Origin: Euleptes europaea
Taxonomy: Eukaryota > Chordata > Lepidosauria > Squamata > Sphaerodactylidae
Assembly (NCBI RefSeq): GCF_029931775.1
Contig: NC_079332.1
Location: 446,501 to 510,500 of the forward strand
Reading direction: 5' to 3'
DNA: 64,000 nucleotides
Under the pieces are notes generated by a model. It saw only the letters and a program-made list of their open reading frames with translations, did not search any database and was not told the DNA's origin. The position numbers were made by a program, and so were the translations under genes. This document shows, one piece after another, positions 32,311-45,200 of this stretch (position 1 is the first letter of the stretch; every line of letters begins with the position of its first letter).

Positions 32311-33900
32311 GCGGGGACCGGAAGTCGGGGTTGCAGCCCTTTTCCTTGCCTCTTTGGCCAAGAAGTCCCCTTGGGAGAATAGGCAGTCGGTGCTGCTGTC
32401 GGCAGGGACCGGAAGTCGGGGTTGCAGCCCTTTTCCTTGCCTCTTTGGCCAAGAAGTCCCCTTGGGAGAATAAGCAGTCGGTGCTGCTGTCGGCAGGGAC
32501 CGGAAGTCGGGGTTGCAGCCCTTTTCCTTGCCTCTTTGGCCAAGAAGTCCCCTTGGGAGAATAAGCAGTCGGTGCTGCTGTCGGCAGGGACCGGAAGTCG
32601 GGGTTGCAGCCCTTTTCCTTGCCTCTTTGGCCAAGAAGTCCCCTTGGGAGAATAAGCAGTCGGTGCTGCTGTCGGCAGGGACCGGAAGTCGGGGTTGCAG
32701 CCCTTTTCCTTGCCTCTTTGGCCAAGAAGTCCCCTTGGGAGAATAAGCAGTCGGTGCTGCTGTCGGCAGGGACCGGAAGTCGGGGTTGCAGCCCTTTTCC
32801 TTGCCTCTTTGGCCAAGAAGTCCCCTTGGGAGAATAGGCAGTCGGTGCTGCTGTCGGCAGGGACCGGAAGTCGGGGTTGCAGCCCTTTTCCTTCCTCTTT
32901 GGCCAAGAAGTCCCCTTGGGAGAATAAGCAGTCGGTGCTGCTGTCGGCAGGGACCGGAAGTCGGGGTTGCAGCCCTTTTCCTTGCCTCTTTGGCCAAGAA
33001 GTCCCCTTGGGAGAATAAGCAGTCGGTGCTGCTGTCGGCAGGGACCGGAAGTCGGGGTTGCAGCCCTTTTCCTTGCCTCTTTGGCCAAGAAGTCCCCTTG
33101 GGAGAATAGGCAGTCGGTGCTGCTGTCGGCAGGGACCGGAAGTCGGGGTTGCAGCCCTTTTCCTTCCTCTTTGGCCAAGAAGTCCCCTTGGGAGAATAAG
33201 CAGTCGGTGCTGCTGTCGGCAGGGACCGGAAGTCGGGGTTGCAGCCCTTTTCCTTGCCTCTTTGGCCAAGAAGTCCCCTTGGGAGAATAAGCAGTCGGTG
33301 CTGCTGTCGGCAGGGACCGGAAGTCGGGGTTGCAGCCCTTTTCCTTCCTCTTTGGCCAAGAAGTCCCCTTGGGAGAATAAGCAGTCGGTGCTGCTGTCAG
33401 CAGGGACCGGAAGTCGGGGTTGCAGCCCTTTTCCTTGCCTCTTTGGCCAAGAAGTCCCCTTGGGAGAATAAGCAGTCGGTGCTGCTGTCAGCAGGGACCG
33501 GAAGTCGGGGTTGCAGCCCTTTTCCTTCCTCTTTGGCCAAGAAGTCCCCTTGGGAGAATAAGCAGTCGGTGCTGCTGTCGGCAGGGACCGGAAGTCGGGG
33601 TTGCAGCCCTTTTCCTTCCTCTTTGCTTATTCTCCCAAGGAGACTTCTTGGCCAAAGAGGAAGGAAAAGGGCTGCAACCCCGACTTCCGGTCCCTGCCGA
33701 CAGCAGCACCGACTGCTTATTCTCCCAAGGGGACTTCTTGGCCAGTCGGTGCTGCTGTCGGCAGGGACCGGAAGTCGGGGTTGCAGCCCTTTTCCTTGCC
33801 TCTTTGGCACAGCAGTGCCTCTGAGAGCTCCCAGGGGACATTCATGGCCAAAGAGGCAAGGGAAAAGGCTGCAACCCCGACTTCCCTGCCTCTGAGTGGC
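32311..33900. repeat. 91-bp minisatellite array with an ETS core in each unit
   Basis: The core ACCGGAAGT occurs at 32317, 32408, 32499, 32590, 32681, 32772, 32863, 32953, 33044, 33135, 33225, 33316, 33406, 33497 and 33587 on the plus strand, a period of 91 or 90 bp. The 90-bp units lack one base (ccttcctc for ccttgcctc). An inverted unit carries the core at about 33687-33695 on the minus strand, and another forward core is at 33767. Units are almost identical. Because 91 is not a multiple of three, the array leaves long minus-strand frames open in three phases; these are repeat artefacts, not genes. Confidence 0.97.
33626..33900. repeat. Inverted and degenerate units closing the minisatellite
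   Basis: 33626-33743 is a reverse-complement copy of slightly more than one 91-bp unit. 33744-33810 returns to forward orientation. 33842-33891 is a shorter inverted piece lacking the intact ETS core. Forward and inverted units side by side can form hairpins. Confidence 0.85.
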
Positions 33901-34619
33901 GTCCTGGGCTAAGACAGGGAAAGAAGATGCTGCCATTTGGTGGTGAAATGAAGAAACTGCCATGGCTAAGGGCAGGAGATGCGGCCTTGAGTTTTTGCGG
34001 GTAGAGCCAACTTCCAAACAGGCAGTTAAGTCTAGTAGTCCCCATCTGAAAAACAAAGAGTCCTGGGGGCACTTTATAAACTGGCACAGGTGGTGGGGGC
34101 CTTCTCGAGGGGGTGGGGGCTTGCTCTGGTCACCGGCTGAACCACCAGTTCTGGCTGGAACCAGGGGCCCATCAAAGCATCTGGTTCAAAGAGATGCCCA
34201 CAGCAGGTGGGGTGTGTGTGCCTCCACATTCTCCATGTTCCCCACCACCACCAAAGACTCTTCCCCCTAGATGCTGATGCTGGTCTCCCCAGAGAGTTCC
34301 CCAGAGTTTCAAAAAGGGAGGGAATCACTCCAGGAAATGCCCTCCCCCGCCCCCCTTGGGGTCCCCAGCACAGCCGGCAGCTGCGATGTCTTGCTAAGGG
34401 TGGCCCCAGGCCTGGCAGTGGGTGCCGGGGCAGGCAGTTTCCCATCGGTGGGGGCACAGAAGGTACCCAAAGAACATCACCCAAACAGCATCCCATCCCA
34501 TCCCAGGGCTCCCTTAGGAGGAGCAGACACCCAAAGCAAGTCTGTAGCGGAGGTTCTTCACAGGGGAGCAGCCTTTTTTCTGGAGGAGACCTTGCTTTGA
34601 GCTAAATGACAAACCCAAA

Positions 34620-36268
34620 CTGAAGTGCAAGATACGTTTATTGAGAACAGAGGTCTTGTTTCAACCGGCTCCCAACACCGATTTCAGGTTGCCACCTGCC
34701 ACACCCCCTTGTGGGGGGGTTACAGCCCATTCCTTTCAACATCTCACAGATGTGGTCTCTCCTCCCACTCTGGCCAGGTTCACAGGGCTACCCTGCCTCA
34801 ATGCCGAGTGCAGGACTTGTGGCAAAATTCTGGCTGGTATCCTATCAAGTGACAAGTGTTTGTGTGTGGGGGGGGGGTTACTGGAAACCTTTCCCCCCAC
34901 CTTGGGGAATTCTGAACCTCTTTCCCTGCAGTGCTGTTTCCTACAGGTCAGACATGACCTTCTCCTGCCTGCACTCCCAGTCTGATGCAGGTAGAAGCTC
35001 AACCCCCCCCACAACCCCAACCTCTTCCTTTAAGAGGACCTCAAAGGGCCAAGCAGCCCCACCTGCCCCACCCCTTTGGACTTGGAAGGACATATATCAA
35101 GGGGGCAGCTGCTCTCAATCCAAGACAAAATGGCTACGGCATCGGGACGCCATTGGTATTTGAACACCACTACTCCCACGCATGGGGCTGGGGGGGGGTC
35201 CAGGCTCCAAGCCTTTCCCGGACCCTTCGTAGCTTCCCCGAGGGCGGTCCGGGGGTGACAGCAGGAGGAGGCAAGACCAAACACCCAGCCTCCTCATCCC
35301 GGGCTTCTTTGGGAGGGGGGCCCACCAACGTCTTAAGGCCCACCCCAAACCCTCACGGCCACTTCGCCTGAGCTCATCTAAAAGAGATTATATACATAAC
35401 GTTTTGGGTGCAACAGGGAACAAGGGGGACTCATCCATGCTGGCCGTGCATACAGGGGTAGTTTAAAGCGCACAGAAACCTTTAAAAATAAGCGGCCCAG
35501 CCAGTGGGTTCTAGCCCTTTTCCAAAGGGGATGAGAGCTGGAAGGATCTGTACAGCTGAACAGTCTCTACAGCCCCAAGAAGCGCTATTTTGGTTGTTTC
35601 CTGGGGGAAGCCAATGAGCATTTGCACGCTCAAGGTATCGGGTGTGTTCATTCAAGGTGGTTGTCCGAGAAGCTTTCACTACAAAGCGACAAAGACTCAC
35701 TTCCCCCCACCCCCCCAAAAAAACCCTTGGAGTTGTTGAAAGCAGGACCACCCACACACAAAGTTATACAGCCAAGGACTGCACCACAAGGGACCACATC
35801 AGAAGGGTTTGTTCCAAGCCACACAGGTGTTGGGCTTTCTTGCAAAGAAAGAAACAAGAAAAGAACACCTAGAGCTGCATTCTGCATTCAATAAGAAGGC
35901 GAAATCCACCACATCCTGAGTCAATCCAAATTTTGCCCCACTACAGAACATCAATGGCTGGGGGCCCCCATCCAGAATTCATCCGTGCTTTTAAAAGGGA
36001 GGGGGAAAACCACACAAAGTTCTTGCTACATACCGGTTAAAATCCCAGGGACAGAAGATTAGGCAGACTTCAACATCTTTTAAACAGCTGATAGAACATC
36101 TCCAACCCACCACAAAGTGCCTTGAGTTTTTTTTTCCTCTTAAAGACAAAATTAAAATATTTCCTAAATGTCAACAATCTTAAACAGAACATAGAAATTG
36201 ACCTCCCATAACTAAATTAATATATGTATTATTTTTCCAGAGCTGCAGCGGGGGTGGGGGTCACGAAT
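34620..36268 (-). other. HAGH: HAGH 3' UTR with polyadenylation signal
   Basis: Minus-strand stretch downstream of the HAGH stop. An AATAAA signal on the minus strand (TTTATT at 34637-34642 on plus) fits cleavage near 34,620. That gives a 3' UTR of about 1.6 kb. No ORF in it resembles a known protein. The UTR length is inferred from this single signal; an earlier unrecognised site is possible. Confidence 0.5.
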
Positions 36269-39200
36269 TCACTCTTTGGGCACTCGGAAGCTGTCTTTCT
36301 CCTTCCGGATCGCTCCCATCGTCCGGATGGGGTCCGTTTCCCGGGCGTGCTGCTGCACCGTTGCCTCTCTGGAAGAAGGGGGAAGGGAAAACAAAGACCG
36401 ATTGCACGGGTCACTGAAACTCAAGCAGGGGAGGCAATTGCATCCCGAGCACTTCCCATAATCATGTTTCCAGAGAAGGTTGTGCCAGATTCGAAGCATG
36501 CTTGTGCACCCGCCCAACCACGCCCCAAAATGTAGTTATACACACACACACACCATTAAGACTACTGTGTACTACAAGCAAGCACCGTGAAGACAGACTG
36601 ATGACGATTCGGCACCATAACGTTCATTATGGCTTGTCATCTCACTGCCTTTATAATTAGAAAAGTTCGAGGAAAGGGAGATGTCTGTCAGTGGCTGCAG
36701 TGGGAAATTATCACTCTGGGTTATCTAGGCCTTTTTGCCTCTGGCTCGGCAAGGCTTTTCTTTCCACTGTCATGATGCTTGCTCACTTCGGATAAGATCC
36801 AAAATGTGGGCCCCCCTGGTGACACCGGACACAATGATGACACAATGCCTGAAGAAGTGATCTGAAGACGTGAGCTGTGGCTCACGAAAGCTCATACCCT
36901 ACCCGAAAATATTTTTGTTGAGAGAGAGAAAGAGAGAGAGAGAGAGAGAACGAGAACCTAGGGAGCTCAGAGAAGGGAACTGTGAGGGTCTGTACGCCTT
37001 GCCTTGGGTAAGGCCTTTGCCTTGTATGTTTTCCCCCCCCTCCCTGGACTCATAAAAGCAGTCCAGGCCTCTTGCCTTTCCTTGGTTCAGGCGCAGCGTC
37101 TGACAGGCCCCAGGTTGGAATGTCTCTTCCCTCTTCCCACGTCCCTCCCTTGCTCTCACTGACTCCCTTCCACCAACTATGGCCTTGGTGGGTAGATAGT
37201 ACTAACAAGCTCTGAGTTCTTTGATGTTTTGTACCATGCACAATTATCTCGTAGATTCCCATAACATACGTTTAACATCTGCTTCCCTGTAGGGGTTATA
37301 ATTCTGTCTTTGTGAATCTGTATTCACTTGCAACTTTACCAGTGTAAGGCCTGTACTACCTGAAGCTTCCAATAAAGTTCCTTGTTTCTGCATGACAGTC
37401 TGAGCAAGTGATTTTATGGATCTTGTAGGTTATCCGGGCTGTGTAACCGTGGTCTTTCCAAGACCATGGTTACACAGCCCGGATAACCTACAAGAACCAA
37501 TGAACTCTGACCGTGAAAGCCTTCGACAATATTTTGATTTTATGGAGTTTGCACAGGAAGGTTGGGAATCCTCACAGGAACCTGGATCCCCTTTCATATT
37601 TTATCCTCCCGACCACCCTGTGCGGTAGGCCAAAGAAGAGAGACTGCGACTGGACCAAGGTCCCTCGGGAAACTCTGATGGACCAGAGGGGATTCGACCA
37701 AGCGTCTCTCCAGGTCTTGTCCAACAACCTAACCGCTCAGCAACAGCTGCTGGAAAAGAGCTGGGGTCCTCCAGGGATATCCCAAGCCTCTTCTCTCTTT
37801 CAGACAATCGGTCAACAATCAGACACCCCAAAAGCAGAAGCCCCTCACCCAACCATTCCCCTCGCCATCCGGAGCTCCCCGCTAGAAAGAAGAAGCCAAT
37901 CACCTCACTCTCATGAACGGGTTGTAGGTGAACTCCTCTCCTATGGTTGAGGGGATGGTGGGCTCGCCACTGTCGTATTTGCCCTATGGGATTGACAAAA
38001 GCGGAGGTCAAAAAAGTGCTTTGGGTCCCGAGAGAGGGTCCCAAGGGGTCTTCCACAGCCCCCTGAACACACGGGAAGGCACCCACAGCAGCATTCACCT
38101 TCGGGCCCATGCTAAAATTATCTTGAAATTAAGTCTCGTATCTTAAAAAGATATTTCAACTACAGGTAGGGCAATTATTTCCCTCTTGCGCTTAGGATTC
38201 TGCTGTGCGATACCCTCCCCCACCCCATGGACCAAGAGTACGGCCCTCTCCAAAAAAGCCTTGGGATAAATGCCAGATTCACAGACTGAAGTACTAGTTT
38301 GGGCTACAGAGTCACGTACGAGTGCCCAGCAGAGAAGGACCACTTGCCCAGGTGAATGCTAAACAGAGGTGTGGCGATCAAGGGGAAGGAGACCAGCCCC
38401 ACCAAGCTGAGGGTCAATTCCCTTAAACCCTCCCAAGGAAGCAGACGGACCATCCCACTCACCTTTGCCCAAGACAGCTTCTGCTGGATGGCCCTGTTGG
38501 TGGGTTCCACGTGCCGGGCAAATTTCAGGTTGTTGATGGTATATTCGTGACCACAGTAGACTTTCTAGGGAGGAAATTTGAGGGAGGGTGAGGGACACAG
38601 AGAGAGCAAGAATCACAGACCCCCCCCCCCCGCCCTGAAGTTACAAGACGGCCATTCCTGCCTCATTCTGGGAAACAGAACACCTGAGATTAAGAGAGGG
38701 GTCACCTGAGACCTGAGGTCTATCCTCCCCAAGCTGAACTACCCTCAGTGGTCGCCAGATGCCCACGCTTGCCCCCACCCCCAGCATCTGCGGAGGAGCC
38801 TCCGCTCTGGGTGGCATCAAGGAGGGAGGTCTGGCGAACAGGCCGAGGCCCAGAAGGGCCCCTGAAGAGGTGGCACATCAACGTTTTAAATAAAGTCACA
38901 TGAAATGTGGGGCCTGGCCTTCTGAGGTGGGGGTGTCAAAGCTATGGGGCATGCTTCCTGAGCCTGGCCACCAGGAACACTCTGTGGCTGACTCTGTGTT
39001 CCCAGCTTCAGGCTTTTATTGCAACTGAAGATTTCACCCCAAAAAATCCTCAACTTTTATAATTTTGGTACCTAGATTGGATAGATCAGGGTTTGTTTGT
39101 GTTTTTAATTTTTTAAAATCTTTTACAAAAGCATTTTTGGCCCTTTTGACATCTGGATATCGTCAACCACTTGACGTGGTGACTAAGTTTTATCAATAAA

Positions 39201-42200
39201 CCATAAAGAACTTTGGGCTGAACCTGGGACCTTCTGCGTGTCCAAGCAGAGGCTCTGCCACTGAGCCACAGCACCTCTTACTGTCCTATAGGTACTGTCC
39301 CACACACACACACACACACACACCCAAAAAGAGAGAGCCGGCGTGGTACCGTTTCAGGCGGGAGGCGTCCCAAGATGTCAATCAAGGCCCTGTACATTTC
39401 CTCAGGGGTCCCTTCAAAGAACTTCCCACAGCCGGCCACGAAGAGGGTGTCCCCTGGGAGACAGAGAGAGAGAGAGCAGAGCTCACTAGATGTCGCTTCA
39501 CACCAGGGAGGGCAAGGCAGAGGAAGGGGCTGGGACCCTCTGGCCCACAGCAAGCCGCTGTGAAGCCAGGGTGTGCAGAATCCCACCCGACGCCTCACCT
39601 GTGAACACAGCGGGGGCCTCCGAGCTGTTGGGCGTGGTCACGAGATAGCAGATGTGTCCAGATGTGTGGCAGGGGGTGGACAGGCATTTCACGTTGAGGG
39701 AGCCCACCTAGGACAGAGAGAAGGGCCCCAGTGACTCACTGGAAAAGACAATAATGCTAGGAAAAGTTGAAAGCAGCAGGAAAAGAAGAGAGGAGAAGAG
39801 GAAGGCCCGGCACGAGATGGATTGACTCTATAAAGGAAGCCATGGACAAGGCCGGAGTTTGCAAGACCTAGGCAAGGCTGTTGATAGGACGCTTTGGAGG
39901 ACATTAATTCATAGGTCGCCATAAGTCAAAAGTGACTTTGACAGCGCTTAACATGCATACATGGTTTTTTTGGGCATTACATAAAACGCACTCAGCAAGA
40001 CCAAATCTTCTTTCAATTCTAAAAAGCCACCCGTTCACATGTGCAAAAACAATTAAAAGGTGCTAGCAGTTGGTTTCAAAGAGTGTAGGGCACTCCCCAA
40101 TTGGGCAACACGGAGAAGACCAATCTCTTGGGGATCTGGGACTTTGAGACCCTGAAGCTTTGCCACCCTCTGAAGCACAATCCTTATTCCCCCCAGGAAA
40201 GGACAATAAGCATCCATCATGCTAGCTGAAGAGACCCATAGAACTCAGAAGCTTGCATGCAGCAGCACTGAAACCAAACATAGAAAAAGAGATGGATCTT
40301 GTTGGAGATATTATCCCACATCCACTTTAGCGGCTGTGTGCATGTGGGTCAATTAACATGTCAGCCTGTTGCCGAGAGCGCAATTTTGGCATAAGGTGCC
40401 CACGGCTTCCTCGGATGGCTGTCGGCGGAGAGGTCAAGAGAGGGTTGCATCAACAGATGCGGTATCTTTCATCCAAACATATGGGCTCATCTGCAGGAGG
40501 GAACTTCGCAGGCCAAGAGAAGAAAACCAGAGTCTAGAAACGTTTGGACTCTCCAGGACCTTTTTAGTGATTTTGGTGCACGACAGACTGCCAAAGGCCA
40601 GCTTCAGACAGAGAACTGGACCCACGCCTCCCGCCCCCCCAATCGTCCCGCAGCAGCTCCACGTTTGCAGCAAACAGCCCCCCCTCGACTCGTTCGATGC
40701 AAGGAGCCATTTTGGGCAGCTGCAACAAAACTGGGTCCCTCCCCAGTTGCACGCTTAAATAAACGGACCACAAAGCCGTTCCAAAGCCAGCGGGGGCCCC
40801 GTGTGCAAAGGGAAAAAACCACGACACAATGGTGGCCACGTGCAGGGCCCTCGCACGCCCTCAGCGCTGGGGTAGAACGTCAGTCTCACAGAGTGTCTGG
40901 CCGCACGCGGGTTCCCCCTTTTTACCTGAAACGACATTAGATGAGAGACTCTCTGGTTGAGGGCTCCAACCCTGCTATCTCCCCCGTACACTTGTAACCC
41001 TGGCGCCATCTTTACCAGTTTCTCATTGCCACCAGCGTGGTCCCTGGAAGGTCAAAACGGCAGACTTTGGAGACGATGAAAACACACAAGAGGTGGTTCG
41101 CTGACGAAGCCCACGATTGTCCGCTCAAGGACTCCCCGGGCATCGCCCGTTTTATTTCTAAATTTACCTTCTACCCCAGTCCTCAAGTTTCCTCTGCGAG
41201 GCAAGCAAGTGCCATGCAGATGGGGAAATCCCACTGTGAACAGTGATCGGTCAGACCCTGGCCGCCAAGATGCCCACAAGTTCAAGCTCGTTTTGAAACT
41301 AAATTCAAGCTGGTTCATAACCACAGCTCATTCCAAACAGTCGTGAGCATGCGGGGGGGGGGGGGGCAATCCTTCCTTACAAAGGCACAGACAGTGTTTT
41401 ATTTGAACTTCCTTTTCCTACACCAAACCCCAGATTCTCAGGGGTCCTCGGATAGATGGTAGAACAGATATAAAACTAGGTAAAACCGGCACTGCAGACG
41501 TGTCCCCCAGTCACCCCAAAAGAAAAGTGGGTACGCTTGACCTCTGTTGCTAGTTGTGGTAATTTATGGCAGATTAGAAGGGTTGGGGGGTGGGAGAGCC
41601 ACAAGAAAGCATGTGACAAAAAAAAAAAAGGTTACCAGTGGTGATGGGTAGTCAGAACCGTAGTGAGCTTCGCCCCGTGTTTTCTGACCGCATCCAGAAC
41701 CTGTAGAGACAGGAAGAGAGGGCATTATGAATGCTTACACGTTGTTCAGCTGCAATTAAATTCCTTTTAGTTCTTCTCTGGGGAAACAAGCATAACTCAT
41801 AAATGGGCACGTATAACCACACAAGAAGCCCAACTGGTCATTTGGCACAGGCGTGACCTGAGAACATTCCTTGGTTTGAACAATGCCTTCTGGACAACCC
41901 TGTTTGTGGCAAGTAGGTACGGCAATCAGATGAACATGTGACACTGCCTTAGACTTGGTCCATCAAGGTCAGTACTATCTACTCCGACTGGCAGTTGCTC
42001 TCCAGGGTCTCAGGCAGAGATCTTTCCCATCACCTGCTACCTGATCCCTAACTGGAGATGCCGAGGATTGAACCTGGGAGCTTCTGCGTGCCGAGCAGAT
42101 GCTCTACCACTGAACCACAGCCTCCCCTTGTGATTTTTAATTCCCACCATTCCTAGCGAACTTCAGAGGTCATTTGCACCAAAGGAAGCGACCCCACTTT

Positions 42201-45200
42201 GTGAGTTAGAACTGGTCACATTAATATCAACTTTCCACACTTTGGCAGCATCCAAGAAAACAACAACCAAAAAAAACGGTTACAGGTAAAAGACGTAGTA
42301 TCTCACAAACAAATGTCACCTGCCTATCTTACACTGGTGACTGCATGACATATTACACTTATAAAGATTTTTTATACCACTGCAGATTATCTGGCATTTT
42401 TTAGAATTGCTTTGTAGTCATCAACCAACCAATCATAGAGGATACTCATAAAGTGGCCTTATACTGAATCAGACCCTTGGTTATTAAGATCAGTATTGTC
42501 TACTCAGACCGGCAGCGGCTCTCCAGGGTCTCAGGCAGAGAAGAGTCTTTCACATCACCTCCTTGCCTAGTCCCTTTAACTGGAGATGCCGGGGATTGAA
42601 CCTGGGACCTTCTGCATGCCAAGCAGAGTCTCTACCACTGAGCCGCAGCCCCTCCGATCAGTATTGTCTACTCAGACTGGCAGCAGCTCTCCAGGGTCTC
42701 AGGCGGAGAGGTCTTTCACATCACGTACTGCCCTGTCCTTTCAACTGGAGATTGCTGGGAATTGAACCTGCAAAGCAGAGGTGACCCTCTTCCCATACCT
42801 TCTGGGGCTGCACCGGATCAACGATGGCGGCTTGCTTGGTATCCTCATCGATGATGAGGTACATGTAGTTGTCCGTGAGCGCTGGGAGGATCTCCACCTT
42901 CATGTTGGCCTGCGAAACCACCTTAGACGGCCTTCCCTCAAATCCCGTATGGAGGAAGCCGGCCCGAAACTGTGGCAGACCTTCGGAGGACAGATGGAAA
43001 AAAACGGCAGCACGTTTAGCCCAGGGGAAAGCACCCAGTTGAGTCCCAGCGGCCAAACTGGGGATGGCAGAGTAGCCCTTACACCCTGGAGTCTGTGCCG
43101 GAACCTTCCTTAGAGCTATAGCAGAGAATTTTGGGACCAGCGACGGTTCAACTGTCACCTGTACGGAAGGTGCAGAATACGACTAAGCAGCAGGAAATGC
43201 AAGAATCAGGCGAGGTCTGAAGGAAGGGCCAGCCCAACGCAGAAGCAAAGGCTGTGTCAGGACTCTGTGCTATAAGCCATACGAGGTCTCCGCACCCAGC
43301 CAAGTCTCCCACCTCTGCGCTGCGGGCCAAAATGTGCTGAATCACAGAGGAGTAAACCCCCGTCCGCGGTGGCGCTCTGCTGACAGAGGTGCCGCTCCAA
43401 GCCGGAGAACCTGTTTCTCGCCCAAGCTGTGCGTGCGCTCACCCCTCCCTCCCTATCCCTCCAGGGGTGCTTCCCTGGTTGCATTTAATGCGCACAAAAG
43501 GACTCTTTCCTGATCCCACAGACATTTTGGGGAGGAATCTTTAAATGTGGGGGGAAACATACCCACTACCAACAGAGGACACTGCGCAAAGCACACCACG
43601 CATGCTCGCAGTGGCCCCGATATTATACTTGAAAGGTATGACAGCAGTGTTTTATGGAAGACCGCATCTGGTTAAGTTTACTAGCAGCCCCCAATTGTGA
43701 TTTTTAATTTTCCTTCTTCTGTTGATGTATTTTATCTAGGCTTGCAGCCACCTAGAAGAAAGGCAGCTAATAAACAATCCAACCAAAATAAATAGTTATC
43801 CCCATTGTACAGGAGGATTCTGAAACACAAAAAGCAGCTTCCTAGAGAGATTGTGGTCGCAAAATGTGAACCAGGGACTTCCTGGCTCCAGGGGTTCGAT
43901 TCCTACTCCCACCGTCTGACCTTGGGAAAGTGACACTCCCTTCTCAGCTTCAGGTCCAATCTGTGCTAACAGGAAAGAGAGCAACCTCCCTTGCAGGATC
44001 GTTGTAACGTGCGCATTGATACCTCGCGAAACTAAAAAACAACAACGCTCCACTAATGGTTAGCTGTCATCCTTTGCTAAGAATCCCGAAAGGATCTTGA
44101 ACACATGAAGCTGCCTTCTACTGAATCAGACCCCACTCGGTCCATCAAAGTCAGTATTGTCTACTCAGACCGGCAGCGGCTCTCCAGGGTCTCCGGCAGA
44201 GGTCTTTCACATCACCTGGTCCCTTTAACTGGAGATGCCGGGGATTGAATCTGGCACCTTCTGCATGCCAAGCAGAGGCTCTACCACTGAGCCACAGCCC
44301 ATCCCATAACACATAACTTTGCACCTAAGGGGCCACATCCCAGCCAGAAGGGTCACCTAAAACATCTGTTGAGTGCCATGAACCTCAAGCGACATCACTT
44401 CCTGGTGCAACGTCAAGGGGCAGAGTTTGACAGCTGTAAAACCTTGCAGGCAACGTTGGCCCACAGCCTGTTTCCGTGCTCGCCGCCTCCCTGACCCAGC
44501 TGTGCAGGGTTGCCCAGCTGGGCCAACCATCTCCACCCACTCATCCGCTTTCAGGGAACAGTTGTGCCAACGCTTATCTCCAGGCCTACAAGGAGATACG
44601 GGGAGGGAGAGGCTTCCCCCCCCCCCCCGCTGCCCAGGTTGGGACACCTCCCTGCTCTGCTCTAGAGGCAGTGATGGGCGGGGACACCCACAGCTGGCTC
44701 CTGCGTCACAGCTGGCCAGCGCCAGGGAAGCAGTGGGGGGTCTCCAGACACCAGCCAGCAGGCCAAGGTGAAAGCGAAAGATCCCAGAGCAGGAAAGGAA
44801 AGGGAGGCATCAGAAATTTTGTGTTCCTCTGGCCAGAAGAGGGAGGGGGATCCAAAGGGGAGGGGGAAAAAAAGATTACAAATCAGAAATATTAAATGTT
44901 AATAATATAGGGGGGAAATCGAATCAGGAATATCCTTTGCGACGCAGAAGCGACTCGAGCCTGCTGGGCGCGCGGTCTTATAATTTCCAGAACAACAGGG
45001 GAAAGGAAGAGGGGCCAAAACGCGGAAGTCGGTCCGCTCTGATGCGTGTCTGCACGCTCAGACGCGTCCTAGCCTGGTCCGCCCACTCACCCACCCCAGT
45101 TACTTTGGGCAGTGCCGGGTGCCGCATTGGCCAAGGGTTCTGCAAAGCGGCCCTGCCCGTCCCGGGACGCCCCGCTGCGCCGCTGCAAATCTCCCGGGCA

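Noticed and set aside
32069-33359. Long minus-strand open frames of 295, 369 and 409 codons
   Set aside because: They are created by the 91-bp repeat, which has no minus-strand stops in any phase. There is no protein family match, and the three frames encode the same motif.
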